DNA from: a virus
Reading direction: 5' to 3' (one strand)
Length of the DNA: 29,256 bases
IMG/VR virus record: IMGVR_UViG_3300025154_002528
Span: 1-29,256 of that record
The position numbers and the translations under genes were made by a program. The stretch's first letter is position 1. The number at the start of each line of letters is the position of its first letter. Positions 1 to 6,980 of the stretch are shown piece by piece. The notes under the pieces were generated by a model. It was not told where the DNA came from. It saw nothing but the letters and a program-made list of their open reading frames with translations, and did no database searches.

Positions 1-1708
1 CTATCGGATTCTGAACTTTTGACGGGCTTTCTGGATTTTTCCCTTCCAGAGTTTCAGGCGTGATTATCATCTTGCGTCCGTTTTTGTATTTGAAAAACGC
101 CGGGACTCGCAGCATCACTTTGCCTTCCGGCAGAATTTCCGGGAAAACAGTCCCAGCCTCTTTACCTGTCATCGTCTTTTCCTTCCTGTCTGAAATATCA
201 ATCCCCGAAAGTTCCGCTATCAATGAAGGCATCTCGTCAGTCTTCAGAATGATACTGATTGAGTCCTCCATAACATTTATGCTCTCGATCATCAGACGCA
301 TCAATCGGTATTGCTCTGTCGGAAAGAGCATGTCCCAAAGTTCCTCGATATTTCCGAACGCATTGCCGATATCCTGCTCTTCTATTGGTTCCGCTTTGAA
401 ACGGACAAGCTCCTCTTTTATCCCATTGAGCCGTGTCACAAGATTTTTAACAGATTCTATTTTCTCATCTTTTTCGGGCAAATTAGTACCCCTCAATTTG
501 GTAATTTCAGATTGAATGTTATAAATTTCTCTTTCGCATGATTGCTTTTCTATTAGCAACTTCTCCCGTTCGGATGTCTCAAGCTCGCTTGCCTTTGCGA
601 AAGTATGGGCCATCAGGCTCGGAGTCCTGAATACCGCGCCCAGCTGCTGGATAACGGCTTTTTCGACATCCCCGCCGGGAATCCGCTTCAACGGACAGGT
701 ACTGACCGCACGCTTCGAGTCTTTTTGGCAGAAGTAATATGTATAGCGCCGTTTACCGTTTCTGCTGTAAGTCGGAGCCATCGCGCCGCCGCAGTGTCCG
801 CATCTGATGATTCCCCGAAGCGGCGTATTCATTTCGATTTTACTTTTCCGTTTCTGCCCGTGACAACTGTCCTCAAAAATCTGGTGAACCTTATCCCACG
901 CCTTCTGACTTATCATTGCTTCGTGTTCGCCTGGAAAAGTCTTTTCATAATGAGTCACTTTTCCAAGATAAACCGGGCTGTTCAAGACACGGAAGATATG
1001 ACCTGTATTCCACGGCTGGCCTTCATGATGCCTGTCCTTTCTGGAAGTCCATGTCTTTGTCCTGTAACTTTTTTCATTAAGCTCAGCAGCCAGCTTTTTA
1101 GCGGAACCTAATTCAGGATAACGTGCAAAAATATATTTTACGATTTCGGCCTCTTTCTCATTTATTACCAACTTTTTCTTTTCAGAATCGACATCATAAC
1201 CTACAATAGGATAGCCTCCGCAGTACTTACCGCGCCTCTTCGAAGCCGCTATTTTGTCACGGATTCGTTCCGCAATAATTTCCCTTTCATACTGTGCGAA
1301 TGTCATCAGAATATTGAGCATCATTCGCCCTGCCGAATCGGTAGTCTGGATATGCTGTGTAACCGCAACAAAATTCACGTTATACTTGTTGAGATTCTCG
1401 ATAAGTTGGGTAAAATCCAGAAGCGATCTGGAGAGCCTGTCTATCTTGTAAACAACTATGCAATCGATATTTCCAGCTTTGACTTCATTCATTAGATGCC
1501 TCAGAGCCGGACGCTCCATATTGCCTCCTGAGAACCCGCCGTCGTCATATTTTTCGGGCAATGCTATCCAGCCGTTTTCCTTCTGACTGGCGATGTAATT
1601 TTCGGCAGATTCCCGTTGCGCGTCCAATGAGTTAAATTCGAGTTCCAAACCGTCTTCATGGGATTTTCTTGTGTATATACCGCATCTGACAACTTTATCT
1701 CCATTCAT
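1..1708 (-). CDS. Large serine recombinase (phage integrase), C-terminus cut by window edge
   Basis: Site-specific recombinase likely to integrate and excise the element. The frame is open for 569 codons and runs off the left edge. The N-terminal resolvase domain (about residues 1-150) contains IYTRKS with the predicted nucleophile Ser16, the core motif YKIDRLSR near 87-94, and the FAQYEREIIAERI helix near 137-149. A recombinase domain follows (about 165-285), then a zinc ribbon with CGHC (303-306) and cysteines 327 and 338, then a coiled-coil-rich region from about 375 to 440. This order is that of large serine integrases. Start: ATG at 1708 has AAGGG six bases upstream. An ATG at 1714 in the same frame overlaps the TGA of the preceding gene and is the alternative. 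It is the last visible gene of the HARE-HTH/DUF2924 operon. The real 3' end and the attachment site are not visible. Confidence 0.95.
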   Translation of the reverse strand, partial: MNGDKVVRCGIYTRKSHEDGLELEFNSLDAQRESAENYIASQKENGWIALPEKYDDGGFSGGNMERPALRHLMNEVKAGNIDCIVVYKIDRLSRSLLDFTQLIENLNKYNVNFVAVTQHIQTTDSAGRMMLNILMTFAQYEREIIAERIRDKIAASKRRGKYCGGYPIVGYDVDSEKKKLVINEKEAEIVKYIFARYPELGSAKKLAAELNEKSYRTKTWTSRKDRHHEGQPWNTGHIFRVLNSPVYLGKVTHYEKTFPGEHEAMISQKAWDKVHQIFEDSCHGQKRKSKIEMNTPLRGIIRCGHCGGAMAPTYSRNGKRRYTYYFCQKDSKRAVSTCPLKRIPGGDVEKAVIQQLGAVFRTPSLMAHTFAKASELETSEREKLLIEKQSCEREIYNIQSEITKLRGTNLPEKDEKIESVKNLVTRLNGIKEELVRFKAEPIEEQDIGNAFGNIEELWDMLFPTEQYRLMRLMIESINVMEDSISIILKTDEMPSLIAELSGIDISDRKEKTMTGKEAGTVFPEILPEGKVMLRVPAFFKYKNGRKMIITPETLEGKNPESPSKVQNPI

Positions 1709-1710
1709 GA

Positions 1711-2199
1711 TCATCCCTTTTTCTCATTAATTGTTCTTTTTATTCTCGTGCCGCGGGGCATCCTGTCCAGCTTTGACAATCCAAAAAACTGGCGCCCGTT
1801 CCAGTGCGATCCGGTAATCTTTTCCGTAACTGCCGTAAGGGAACGAAACCTCTGTCCTTCGTACTCAAATCCGCCCTGAACTACAGATACTTTATGCTCT
1901 TTCTTGTTCCACATTCTGACAAGCTGCGTCCCGATTGTGAAATCTGATTTCTTGCCGTTTTTTGAATAATCATTATTTGATTCAGATTTCTGTAATACGT
2001 CTTTCACTTCTTTTTTTAGGCCACCGTAAAAAAGCTCCTGCAAACGATAAGCCAGCTGTCGAAACATAAAATCCCTGCCGTAACTCGGCGGCTCGGAACC
2101 GTAGAGGTCGCGCCATTTATTCTGAAGTTCCTCAAGCGACATCTTCTGCAATGCCGCGAGCTGGCGAAGAACGGAGTTGCGGTTTTTATCATCTGCCAT
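1711..2199 (-). CDS. DUF2924 family protein
   Basis: A 162-residue protein with the DUF2924 signature. It has LQNKWRDLYGSEPPSYGRDFM, then FRQLAYRLQELFYGGL, then the C-terminal core GTQLVRMWNKKEHKVSVVQGGFEYEGQRF, SLTAVTEKITGSHWNGRQFFGL. The family is found beside serine recombinases in prophages and integrative elements. Its biochemical role is not established, and a DNA-binding helper of the recombinase is a guess. The chosen ATG (2199) follows AAAGGATGCAATA. An upstream in-frame ATG at 2253 would add 18 residues without a good ribosome site. The stop is coupled to the recombinase start (overlap or 2-bp gap), so the two are probably co-translated. Confidence 0.88.
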   Translation of the reverse strand: MADDKNRNSVLRQLAALQKMSLEELQNKWRDLYGSEPPSYGRDFMFRQLAYRLQELFYGGLKKEVKDVLQKSESNNDYSKNGKKSDFTIGTQLVRMWNKKEHKVSVVQGGFEYEGQRFRSLTAVTEKITGSHWNGRQFFGLSKLDRMPRGTRIKRTINEKKG

Positions 2200-2275
2200 T
2201 ATTGCATCCTTTCTTTTATAGTATTTCCCATTTTTGACAATCTTCTGATTCAATTCACGAGGCCGACTCTATCGC

Positions 2276-2460
2276 CGCCGAAGGCGAGCAGGTCGAAGAC
2301 CTGCACCCCACTTCCAGAACTTATGCAATGGTAATTTTATGACGTCGATCACAGGCCGTAATTCAATGCGCACCGATTATCTCAATCGGTAAGCCTGCCC
2401 GTGGCGGGGGCCAGGCTCTTTTGGAACCCAGCGCAGGCTTCGCCTGCTTAGAGTTCCAAA
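2276..2460. repeat. Cluster of five tandem hairpins in an intergenic gap
   Basis: The gap between the HARE-HTH and DUF2924 genes contains five hairpins. CGCC-GAA-GGCG is at 2276-2286. GCAGGTC-GAA-GACCTGC is at 2288-2304. ACCGATT with a 5-base loop and AATCGGT is at 2372-2390. AGCCTG pairs with CAGGCT at 2392-2417. A nested element at 2420-2460 has the outer arms TTTGGAAC/GTTCCAAA and the inner hairpin GCAGGC-TTC-GCCTGC. No T-run follows, so they are not typical terminators. Three have GAA or TTC triloops, as do two of those at 4909-4981. They could be a dispersed palindromic repeat, mRNA-processing sites, or recombination or binding sites. Confidence 0.7.
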
Positions 2461-2473
2461 TGCGGTAATTCTA

Positions 2474-2899
2474 TCATCCATTCAGTGTAAACTTGCCTTT
2501 TTCGGCTTTTTTGAATCGGGAATTTTCCTTCGTCAAAATTTCCCGTCCGATAGCGGCGGAGAGCGTGTTGCTTGGGGTTTTCCCGGTCTGACTTTTCCAC
2601 AAATTTGCCTCGGCCATTGCCGCTATCATCTCCTTTGCCGACATGGGTTGCGAAGCAACTTTTAATACTTCCACAGCCGCATCGAGCATGGACATTTTCT
2701 TTTCGGTTTGCAGAACTGGAAGCTCGTGAACCTCAAGGCATTTGATGAAGCGTTCGGCATTGTTGACAGGAAACTTGTTCCCCGAAGGAGCTTTGACATT
2801 CCAGCCGCGTTCCGTCTGTTCTATGACGGTCACTTCGATTTCGTTTCTTCCGACTTTTACCTGATACTTTTTCCCGATTGTGATTTCCGATGCATTCAT
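2474..2899 (-). CDS. HARE-HTH winged-helix protein with N-terminal SH3-like region
   Basis: A 141-residue predicted DNA-binding protein. Residues 1-55 (ITIGKKYQVKVGRNEIEVTV, then GWNVKAPSGNKF) look like a small beta-barrel (SH3/KOW-like). Residues about 69-140 match the HARE-HTH winged-helix fold: MSMLDAAVEVLKVASQPMSAKEMI, ANLWKSQTGKTPSNTLSAAIGREI and the closing SRFKKAEKGKFTLNG. HARE-HTH domains occur in RNA polymerase delta, restriction and chromatin proteins. Start ATG 2899 follows GAAGGAGTT. It is the first gene of the integration operon, with a good promoter just upstream and an inverted repeat around it, so autoregulation or control of recombination is plausible. That role is inference. 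Confidence 0.8.
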   Translation of the reverse strand: MNASEITIGKKYQVKVGRNEIEVTVIEQTERGWNVKAPSGNKFPVNNAERFIKCLEVHELPVLQTEKKMSMLDAAVEVLKVASQPMSAKEMIAAMAEANLWKSQTGKTPSNTLSAAIGREILTKENSRFKKAEKGKFTLNG

Positions 2900-2916
2900 T
2901 TTTTTTAACTCCTTCT

Positions 2917-2987
2917 ATTCGTTGCTGTTAAATGTTTTATGCTTTTCTAGTGTCATTATAAAGCATTAAAAGACATTAGCAACGAAT
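2917..2987. promoter_or_regulatory. Inverted repeat ATTCGTTGCT flanking the promoter (putative operator)
   Basis: ATTCGTTGCT at 2917-2926 is repeated in perfect inverted form, AGCAACGAAT, at 2978-2987. One arm overlaps the -35 box. The other lies in the 5' leader just before the ribosome binding site. This is the expected layout of a repressor acting at paired sites. The binder is unknown; the HARE-HTH protein is a candidate. Confidence 0.6.
2955..2982 (-). promoter_or_regulatory. Sigma-70-type promoter of the integration operon
   Basis: Read on the minus strand, TTGCTA (2982-2977) is followed by a 16-base spacer and a perfect TATAAT (2960-2955). The HARE-HTH start codon lies about 55 bases downstream. 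The -35 box lies inside one arm of the flanking inverted repeat. Confidence 0.75.
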
Positions 2988-3078
2988 TATCATTCAAACA
3001 TAAGCTATTTATTATTAATGAATTATGCCTTAATCCCCTGTTCTGGCGCGCTATTTGCATGTAGCATAGGAACAGCTT

Positions 3079-3414
3079 TTATTTTTCCTCTGTCTTAGTC
3101 GCTTCTTCTTCGGTTTTAATAGCCGGTCCTTTGATTTTGAAAGTCGTTGTGCCGTTGCCGGAACCCGTCCAGAAACTGATGTCGTTGTAGGTCGTCGACA
3201 TGTCAACTTCGCCACCTTCCGGAGCATCGGCGAAACGCGTTATGATTACCCCCAATTTCAGGCACGCTATCGAGCTTGAACTGTAAAGGTTCGGCACTTG
3301 CAAATCGACGCCATAAACCTTCGATTCGATCGCGACCGTCTTCTCCTTCAAGGCCGTGCATCCCGTTAAGATTCCCACTGCTGCTATTGCGATGACTGTT
3401 TTTGTGATTCTCAT
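3079..3414 (-). CDS. Small lipoprotein at the end of the late operon
   Basis: A 111-residue protein with a lipoprotein signal peptide: charged start MRITK, hydrophobic core and lipobox LTGC, with Cys19 as the predicted lipidated residue. The mature part is short, lacks a recognisable enzyme domain and ends in a Glu/Lys-rich tail. ATG 3414 is preceded by AAAGGAGGATCT, a very strong ribosome site. Being last in the structural operon, it may serve in host lysis (spanin-like), superinfection exclusion or as a lysogenic-conversion protein. None of these is shown by the sequence. AT-rich DNA at 3000-3078 separates it from the integration promoter, and I see no clear terminator there. Confidence 0.75.
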   Translation of the reverse strand: MRITKTVIAIAAVGILTGCTALKEKTVAIESKVYGVDLQVPNLYSSSSIACLKLGVIITRFADAPEGGEVDMSTTYNDISFWTGSGNGTTTFKIKGPAIKTEEEATKTEEK

Positions 3415-3429
3415 AGATCCTCCTTTTAT

Positions 3430-3783
3430 TTAGTATAAAATTGTGCCTGCGTCGATTCCGCAAGCCGTTAATAATTCGATTACTTGCGTATCATTTATGG
3501 CGATTTCCGTTGCCGCATTCCAGCGGTCATTGGCATATTCGTTATTGGCTAATGCCGCCTTGACAAGCGCCCTCTTTCCAATCGCTTCAAGCCTGTCGAC
3601 TATCGTCAATTTCGATATATATTTTATTGGTTCAATTTCTTCATCTGCGGCATCGGGTTCGTTGCCTTCTCTTATCCAATTTTGGAATTCCAAATCGGAA
3701 GCTGTTCCGTTGCCGACTGGGATACTCGCGTTGTTCTCAGTATCAAGAACAAGTTCATTTTCATTCACCCACTTATAGCGCAT
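3430..3783 (-). CDS. Small phage protein after the tail fibre (possible fibre accessory protein)
   Basis: A 117-residue acidic protein. The first third (KWVNENELVLDTENN...IPVGNGTASDLEFQNWI) is followed by an acidic linker and a helical C-terminal part, KYISKLTIVDRLEAIGK...ANDRWNAATEIAINDTQVIELLTACGID. Helical parts of this kind (SKLTIVDRL, then W-A-A-I) are common in short phage proteins next to tail fibres. ATG 3783 has GGAG seven bases upstream. Position suggests a fibre assembly or attachment role. I do not recognise a named family. Confidence 0.7.
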   Translation of the reverse strand: MRYKWVNENELVLDTENNASIPVGNGTASDLEFQNWIREGNEPDAADEEIEPIKYISKLTIVDRLEAIGKRALVKAALANNEYANDRWNAATEIAINDTQVIELLTACGIDAGTILY

Positions 3784-3797
3784 GATAAATCTCCAGT

Positions 3798-4886
3798 TTA
3801 AAGCTCGGCATCGAAGGTGAATCCGACGCCTTCCGTAACATTATTGAACGAAATACGACCGACTGATGTCGAAGTAGCCCCTAAAATAAAAGTCGTTGTT
3901 GTCGGACCGTATGTGATGGTCGGCTGGTTGCAGTAGCTGACAATCCACGTTCCGATTCTTGTAATCGTAGGAGCCACTCGCATCGGAACAGGAAACGAGA
4001 CCGGAATTCCCACGTAATTTCCTGAAGTACCGGAATAAAGTCCATAGATGACAAACTCACCGCCTTCCGTTTCCTGGCGGAAATAACGCAGACTGTCCAT
4101 GTATTCCTGAGCATATGTTTTTATGATTGGCGCCACATAGGAAATGCCATAGCTAAGTGCCGCATCTGCAAGTTTTACCACATCACCGGCAACTAGACTC
4201 CCGGAGGGAATAACGAGTCGAAATTCCACACCGTTTCCGATATTTGAATAGCCGGATAAATCACCTGTCCAGGTGACTTTTGTCCATGCAGAGTCGGGAC
4301 ATTCCTGCAAAGTTGCCGAATCCACAGTCGTTATGCTGCTCCAAGTGTCGGAGACTGACGGCGTCCTGATCTGCAGCACGGGAGAAAAAACGGCACCTGA
4401 TCCGTTGTAAATATATATTGAAAAATAGACCGTGCTTCGGGGTGTGTTCATTGCCTCGATTCGCTGCCCGATATAGACGGCAGTCACGCCGGAAGCGCCA
4501 GTTAACTGCATGGAATATCTTGAGCGGCTGGTACTTGGCACGCTTGCGGATCTTGCAACCGAGGCAAGTGTCCCGCCGCCAGTCTGGAGAGACCACCTGT
4601 CGGCAAGATATGCGCGGCTTGTCGATATCGCTGAACTGCTTACGCCACGTTGCCAGACTGAAAAATTGCCATTAATGAAGATATTACTCTGCGCTCCAAC
4701 GCTCCCACTGCTCGAATTTTCGACTATACTATCAACTTCGCTTTTTGAATAAGTCTCTGATTTTGGGTAAACATTATCCAATCTATCCTTAACGGACTCC
4801 GTTGCCGAAAGAGGGATATCCTGGGCGCGAACACAGTCCGGATCAGACCAACTTGTCTTCAGCCATTTTCTGCCTGTTTTGCTCAT
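3798..4886 (-). CDS. Tail fibre / receptor-binding protein with carbohydrate-binding-like domain
   Basis: A 362-residue predicted tail fibre. The N-terminal 65 residues contain a short helical segment (PKSETYSKSEVDSIVENSS) of the kind that trimerises fibre shafts. From NIFINGNFSVWQRG (about residue 73) onwards it reads as a beta-sandwich receptor-binding domain of the type seen at fibre tips, with RAYLADRWSLQTGG and MQLTGASGVTAVYIGQRIEA, and a Ser/Thr-rich C-terminal part. ATG 4886 (MSKTGRKW) follows TGGAGAAACA. An in-frame ATG at 4904 lacks a good ribosome site. It likely contacts the host surface; the ligand cannot be told from sequence. Confidence 0.8.
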   Translation of the reverse strand: MSKTGRKWLKTSWSDPDCVRAQDIPLSATESVKDRLDNVYPKSETYSKSEVDSIVENSSSGSVGAQSNIFINGNFSVWQRGVSSSAISTSRAYLADRWSLQTGGGTLASVARSASVPSTSRSRYSMQLTGASGVTAVYIGQRIEAMNTPRSTVYFSIYIYNGSGAVFSPVLQIRTPSVSDTWSSITTVDSATLQECPDSAWTKVTWTGDLSGYSNIGNGVEFRLVIPSGSLVAGDVVKLADAALSYGISYVAPIIKTYAQEYMDSLRYFRQETEGGEFVIYGLYSGTSGNYVGIPVSFPVPMRVAPTITRIGTWIVSYCNQPTITYGPTTTTFILGATSTSVGRISFNNVTEGVGFTFDAEL

Positions 4887-4908
4887 TGTTTCTCCATAAT
4901 TCAATCCC

Positions 4909-4981
4909 CTCCCGACCTGCGAAGCAGGTTATTTATGCCACTTCGTGGTCGGGAGAAAGTAAAGTCCAGAGCCTGCTCTGG
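4909..4981. repeat. Three-way-junction hairpin plus adjacent hairpin between fibre genes
   Basis: CTCCCGA (4909-4915) pairs with TCGGGAG (4949-4955). Enclosed are CCTGC-GAA-GCAGG (4916-4928) and CCAC-TTC-GTGG (4938-4948), which would give a three-way junction. CCAGAG-CCTG-CTCTGG follows at 4966-4981, touching the stop of the next fibre gene. The GAA/TTC triloops and GCAGG arms resemble the hairpins at 2276-2460. Confidence 0.65.
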
Positions 4982-6145
4982 TCAGCTCTGGTATTCGAGT
5001 ATCAACACATCGCCTTCGCCGATATCGCCCGAAAGCCCGGTCGCTCCGCCGTTGCCATTGATGTGCAGTTCCGTATCGTTCAGGACATCGAAATCAGCAG
5101 TCGCGCCGCTGGTTCCGACGACCTGTTTATTGACCTGCATCGGGCCGCCGAGAACAGTCATCCTGACCGCCTGCGCGTTCACCGGCGTGTTGCCAAGAGC
5201 GAAGTAACCTGCGGTAACTTCGGCGGCTGTCACCGTGTGCATTTCCTGAACTATTTCCTCGCCGGAAAGATTTGCCAATGCGTTGTCGATCCCGGCAAGA
5301 TGGGCAGATAATTCACTCGCGCTGTCGACTTCAGCTGGCGTGGTGTCGGGCGTATAGTTTGTCGGAGTATAATCGATATCGATTTTATCGCCATCAATTT
5401 CTGCCGTGCCACCACTGAGAAGGTCGGAAGACTTCACCGACAATGTGTTGCCTGTCTTTTGCAGACCGTTACCGGCAGTTATCGAACCAGCTCCGCTGAA
5501 CTGTGTGAAATTGAGGTCGTTTGTGCCTACAACATCAGCGAGACTGTCGCTGGTGCAGACCCAGCCGGAATCGGCATAATTCGTACCCTGTTCGACGAAG
5601 CAGAATGAGCCAGCCGCAGAGAGTCCGGCCGCAAAATCCACGGGCCGTTCCCAAGACTCTGGTCTCACGAGCCAGATGCCGTTTTCAGATGAGGTCGTCT
5701 GGTTTATCAGAAGAACACGGTCGCCATCAACGAGTGAAGTCCCATCGACCGATTGGGTTCCTGAAATCGTCAGATTTGAGTCAGCAAGCGCCTTCACTGA
5801 AGGCTTGATATCAAGGCCTTGCGCCACGGCATCAACATAGGCTTTTCGAACCAGCTGATTGTCAGTCGTGGGATCAGCCGATGCGGTCGGAGCATTGGTG
5901 AAGTTCCAATTCCCGGCGACAGTTTCGTCCTGATCTAGACGCGCTATATTGGCGTTATCGGCCAACTTCTCGAAGTCGATATTTCCGGCGAGCTGATCGT
6001 TTGTGACGCCGCCATTTTTGATGTTCAGGCCGTTCGCGGTACGCTCCAGCGCGCCCGACGCATCGACCTTTACCCTCAGATTTACGCCGTCATTTTCAAG
6101 CGACTGCGCGTCCTTGTTAATCCATTTTGCGTTCATTTTTGACAT
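4982..6145 (-). CDS. Tail fibre protein
   Basis: A 387-residue fibre-type protein. The N-terminal region (NGVNLRVKVDASGALERTANGLNI and GNWNFTNAPTASADPTTDNQLVRKAYVDA) is typical of phage fibres. The middle segment DGDRVLLINQTTSSENGIWLV, with YADSGWVCTSD, is a fibre repeat domain seen in many tail proteins. The C-terminal roughly 90 residues (HTVTAAEVTAGYFALGNTPV to GEGDVLILEYQS) resemble the C-terminal domain of the next protein upstream. ATG 6145 follows AGAAGGG. It probably forms or connects the distal fibre and works with the proteins on either side. Confidence 0.85.
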   Translation of the reverse strand: MSKMNAKWINKDAQSLENDGVNLRVKVDASGALERTANGLNIKNGGVTNDQLAGNIDFEKLADNANIARLDQDETVAGNWNFTNAPTASADPTTDNQLVRKAYVDAVAQGLDIKPSVKALADSNLTISGTQSVDGTSLVDGDRVLLINQTTSSENGIWLVRPESWERPVDFAAGLSAAGSFCFVEQGTNYADSGWVCTSDSLADVVGTNDLNFTQFSGAGSITAGNGLQKTGNTLSVKSSDLLSGGTAEIDGDKIDIDYTPTNYTPDTTPAEVDSASELSAHLAGIDNALANLSGEEIVQEMHTVTAAEVTAGYFALGNTPVNAQAVRMTVLGGPMQVNKQVVGTSGATADFDVLNDTELHINGNGGATGLSGDIGEGDVLILEYQS

Positions 6146-6150
6146 AATAT

Positions 6151-6954
6151 TTACCCTTCTATTTGATATTTTATTCTCAGCGTATCACCCTCTGCGAGTT
6201 CATTTTCGAGGAGATATCCATTCCATGAAACCGTTGAATCCGTAAGTAAAAAATCTATTCTTTCATGTTGCTCCAGCCCTCCTATTATTATTAGGGTCAG
6301 TGACTCTTTATCTGATGGCGTATTTGCCAGAATTATCTGCTTTGCTATGATGTCATCAGCTGTTAAAATGTGATCTTCGATCACCCAATCTTTCTCGGGA
6401 TGCGTATGATTGACGTCGGCCTTGCTATCAAGTAAATCATTAATTTGCGCAATCGAATATGTGCCGTTTGTCACGGGTGTCGGAGTATCCGTACCTCCGG
6501 TACCGCGACGGTTTCGCACGCTCATATCGAACTGGATAAGGAAGCCCGGATCGTCTTCTCCCGATTCATAACCTGCCAGTTCCGCACCCAGTTTTATGCT
6601 TGGGGAATTACCCAATACAGCAATCAACTCATCGGTATTGGTCTCGTTGAGCGGAATGTTTATCTGTGAAAAAACTTTCTCATTGACGGTTACCTCGGTA
6701 ATGCTGATATCAACCTGCATCCTGATCTGGACGGGCGTCGCAATATTCCAGTCGTGTGCAAGCACAAAATCCCAGCCGATATAGTCGAGATTTGCCGCAG
6801 AGAACGCCGTTCCTTCCTTGTCCATGAGCCGCAGACAGAGCAATGCCCTCATTCCCCTTGTTATTGAGGGAGTTGTCTTTGCCGGCTGATTGAATTCGTC
6901 GACAACCGTTGCCACGACATCACCAGCCTTCAGATATATGACTATTTTCTGCAT
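6151..6954 (-). CDS. Tail fibre / baseplate-associated protein
   Basis: A 267-residue protein. The N-terminal 150 residues (beta-rich, LKAGDVVATVVDEFNQPAKTTPSITRGMRALL) resemble a connector at the tail tip. A fibre-like linker follows, with TYSIAQINDLLDSKADVNHTH (a motif common where fibres begin). The C-terminal domain runs HILTADDIIAKQIILANTPSDKE to AEGDTLRIKYQIEG. That domain is repeated in diverged form at the end of the adjacent fibre, so it may be a trimerisation or docking unit. ATG 6954 follows AAAAGGGATTAA. It is five bases upstream of the next fibre gene, so the two are probably co-translated. Confidence 0.75.
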   Translation of the reverse strand: MQKIVIYLKAGDVVATVVDEFNQPAKTTPSITRGMRALLCLRLMDKEGTAFSAANLDYIGWDFVLAHDWNIATPVQIRMQVDISITEVTVNEKVFSQINIPLNETNTDELIAVLGNSPSIKLGAELAGYESGEDDPGFLIQFDMSVRNRRGTGGTDTPTPVTNGTYSIAQINDLLDSKADVNHTHPEKDWVIEDHILTADDIIAKQIILANTPSDKESLTLIIIGGLEQHERIDFLLTDSTVSWNGYLLENELAEGDTLRIKYQIEG

Positions 6955-6980
6955 TTAATCCCTTTTATTATCCATTTTTT

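Noticed and set aside
3000-3078. Terminator of the late operon after the lipoprotein gene
   Set aside because: Only a weak CTGTTC/GAACAG pairing with a long loop and no T-run; not convincing.
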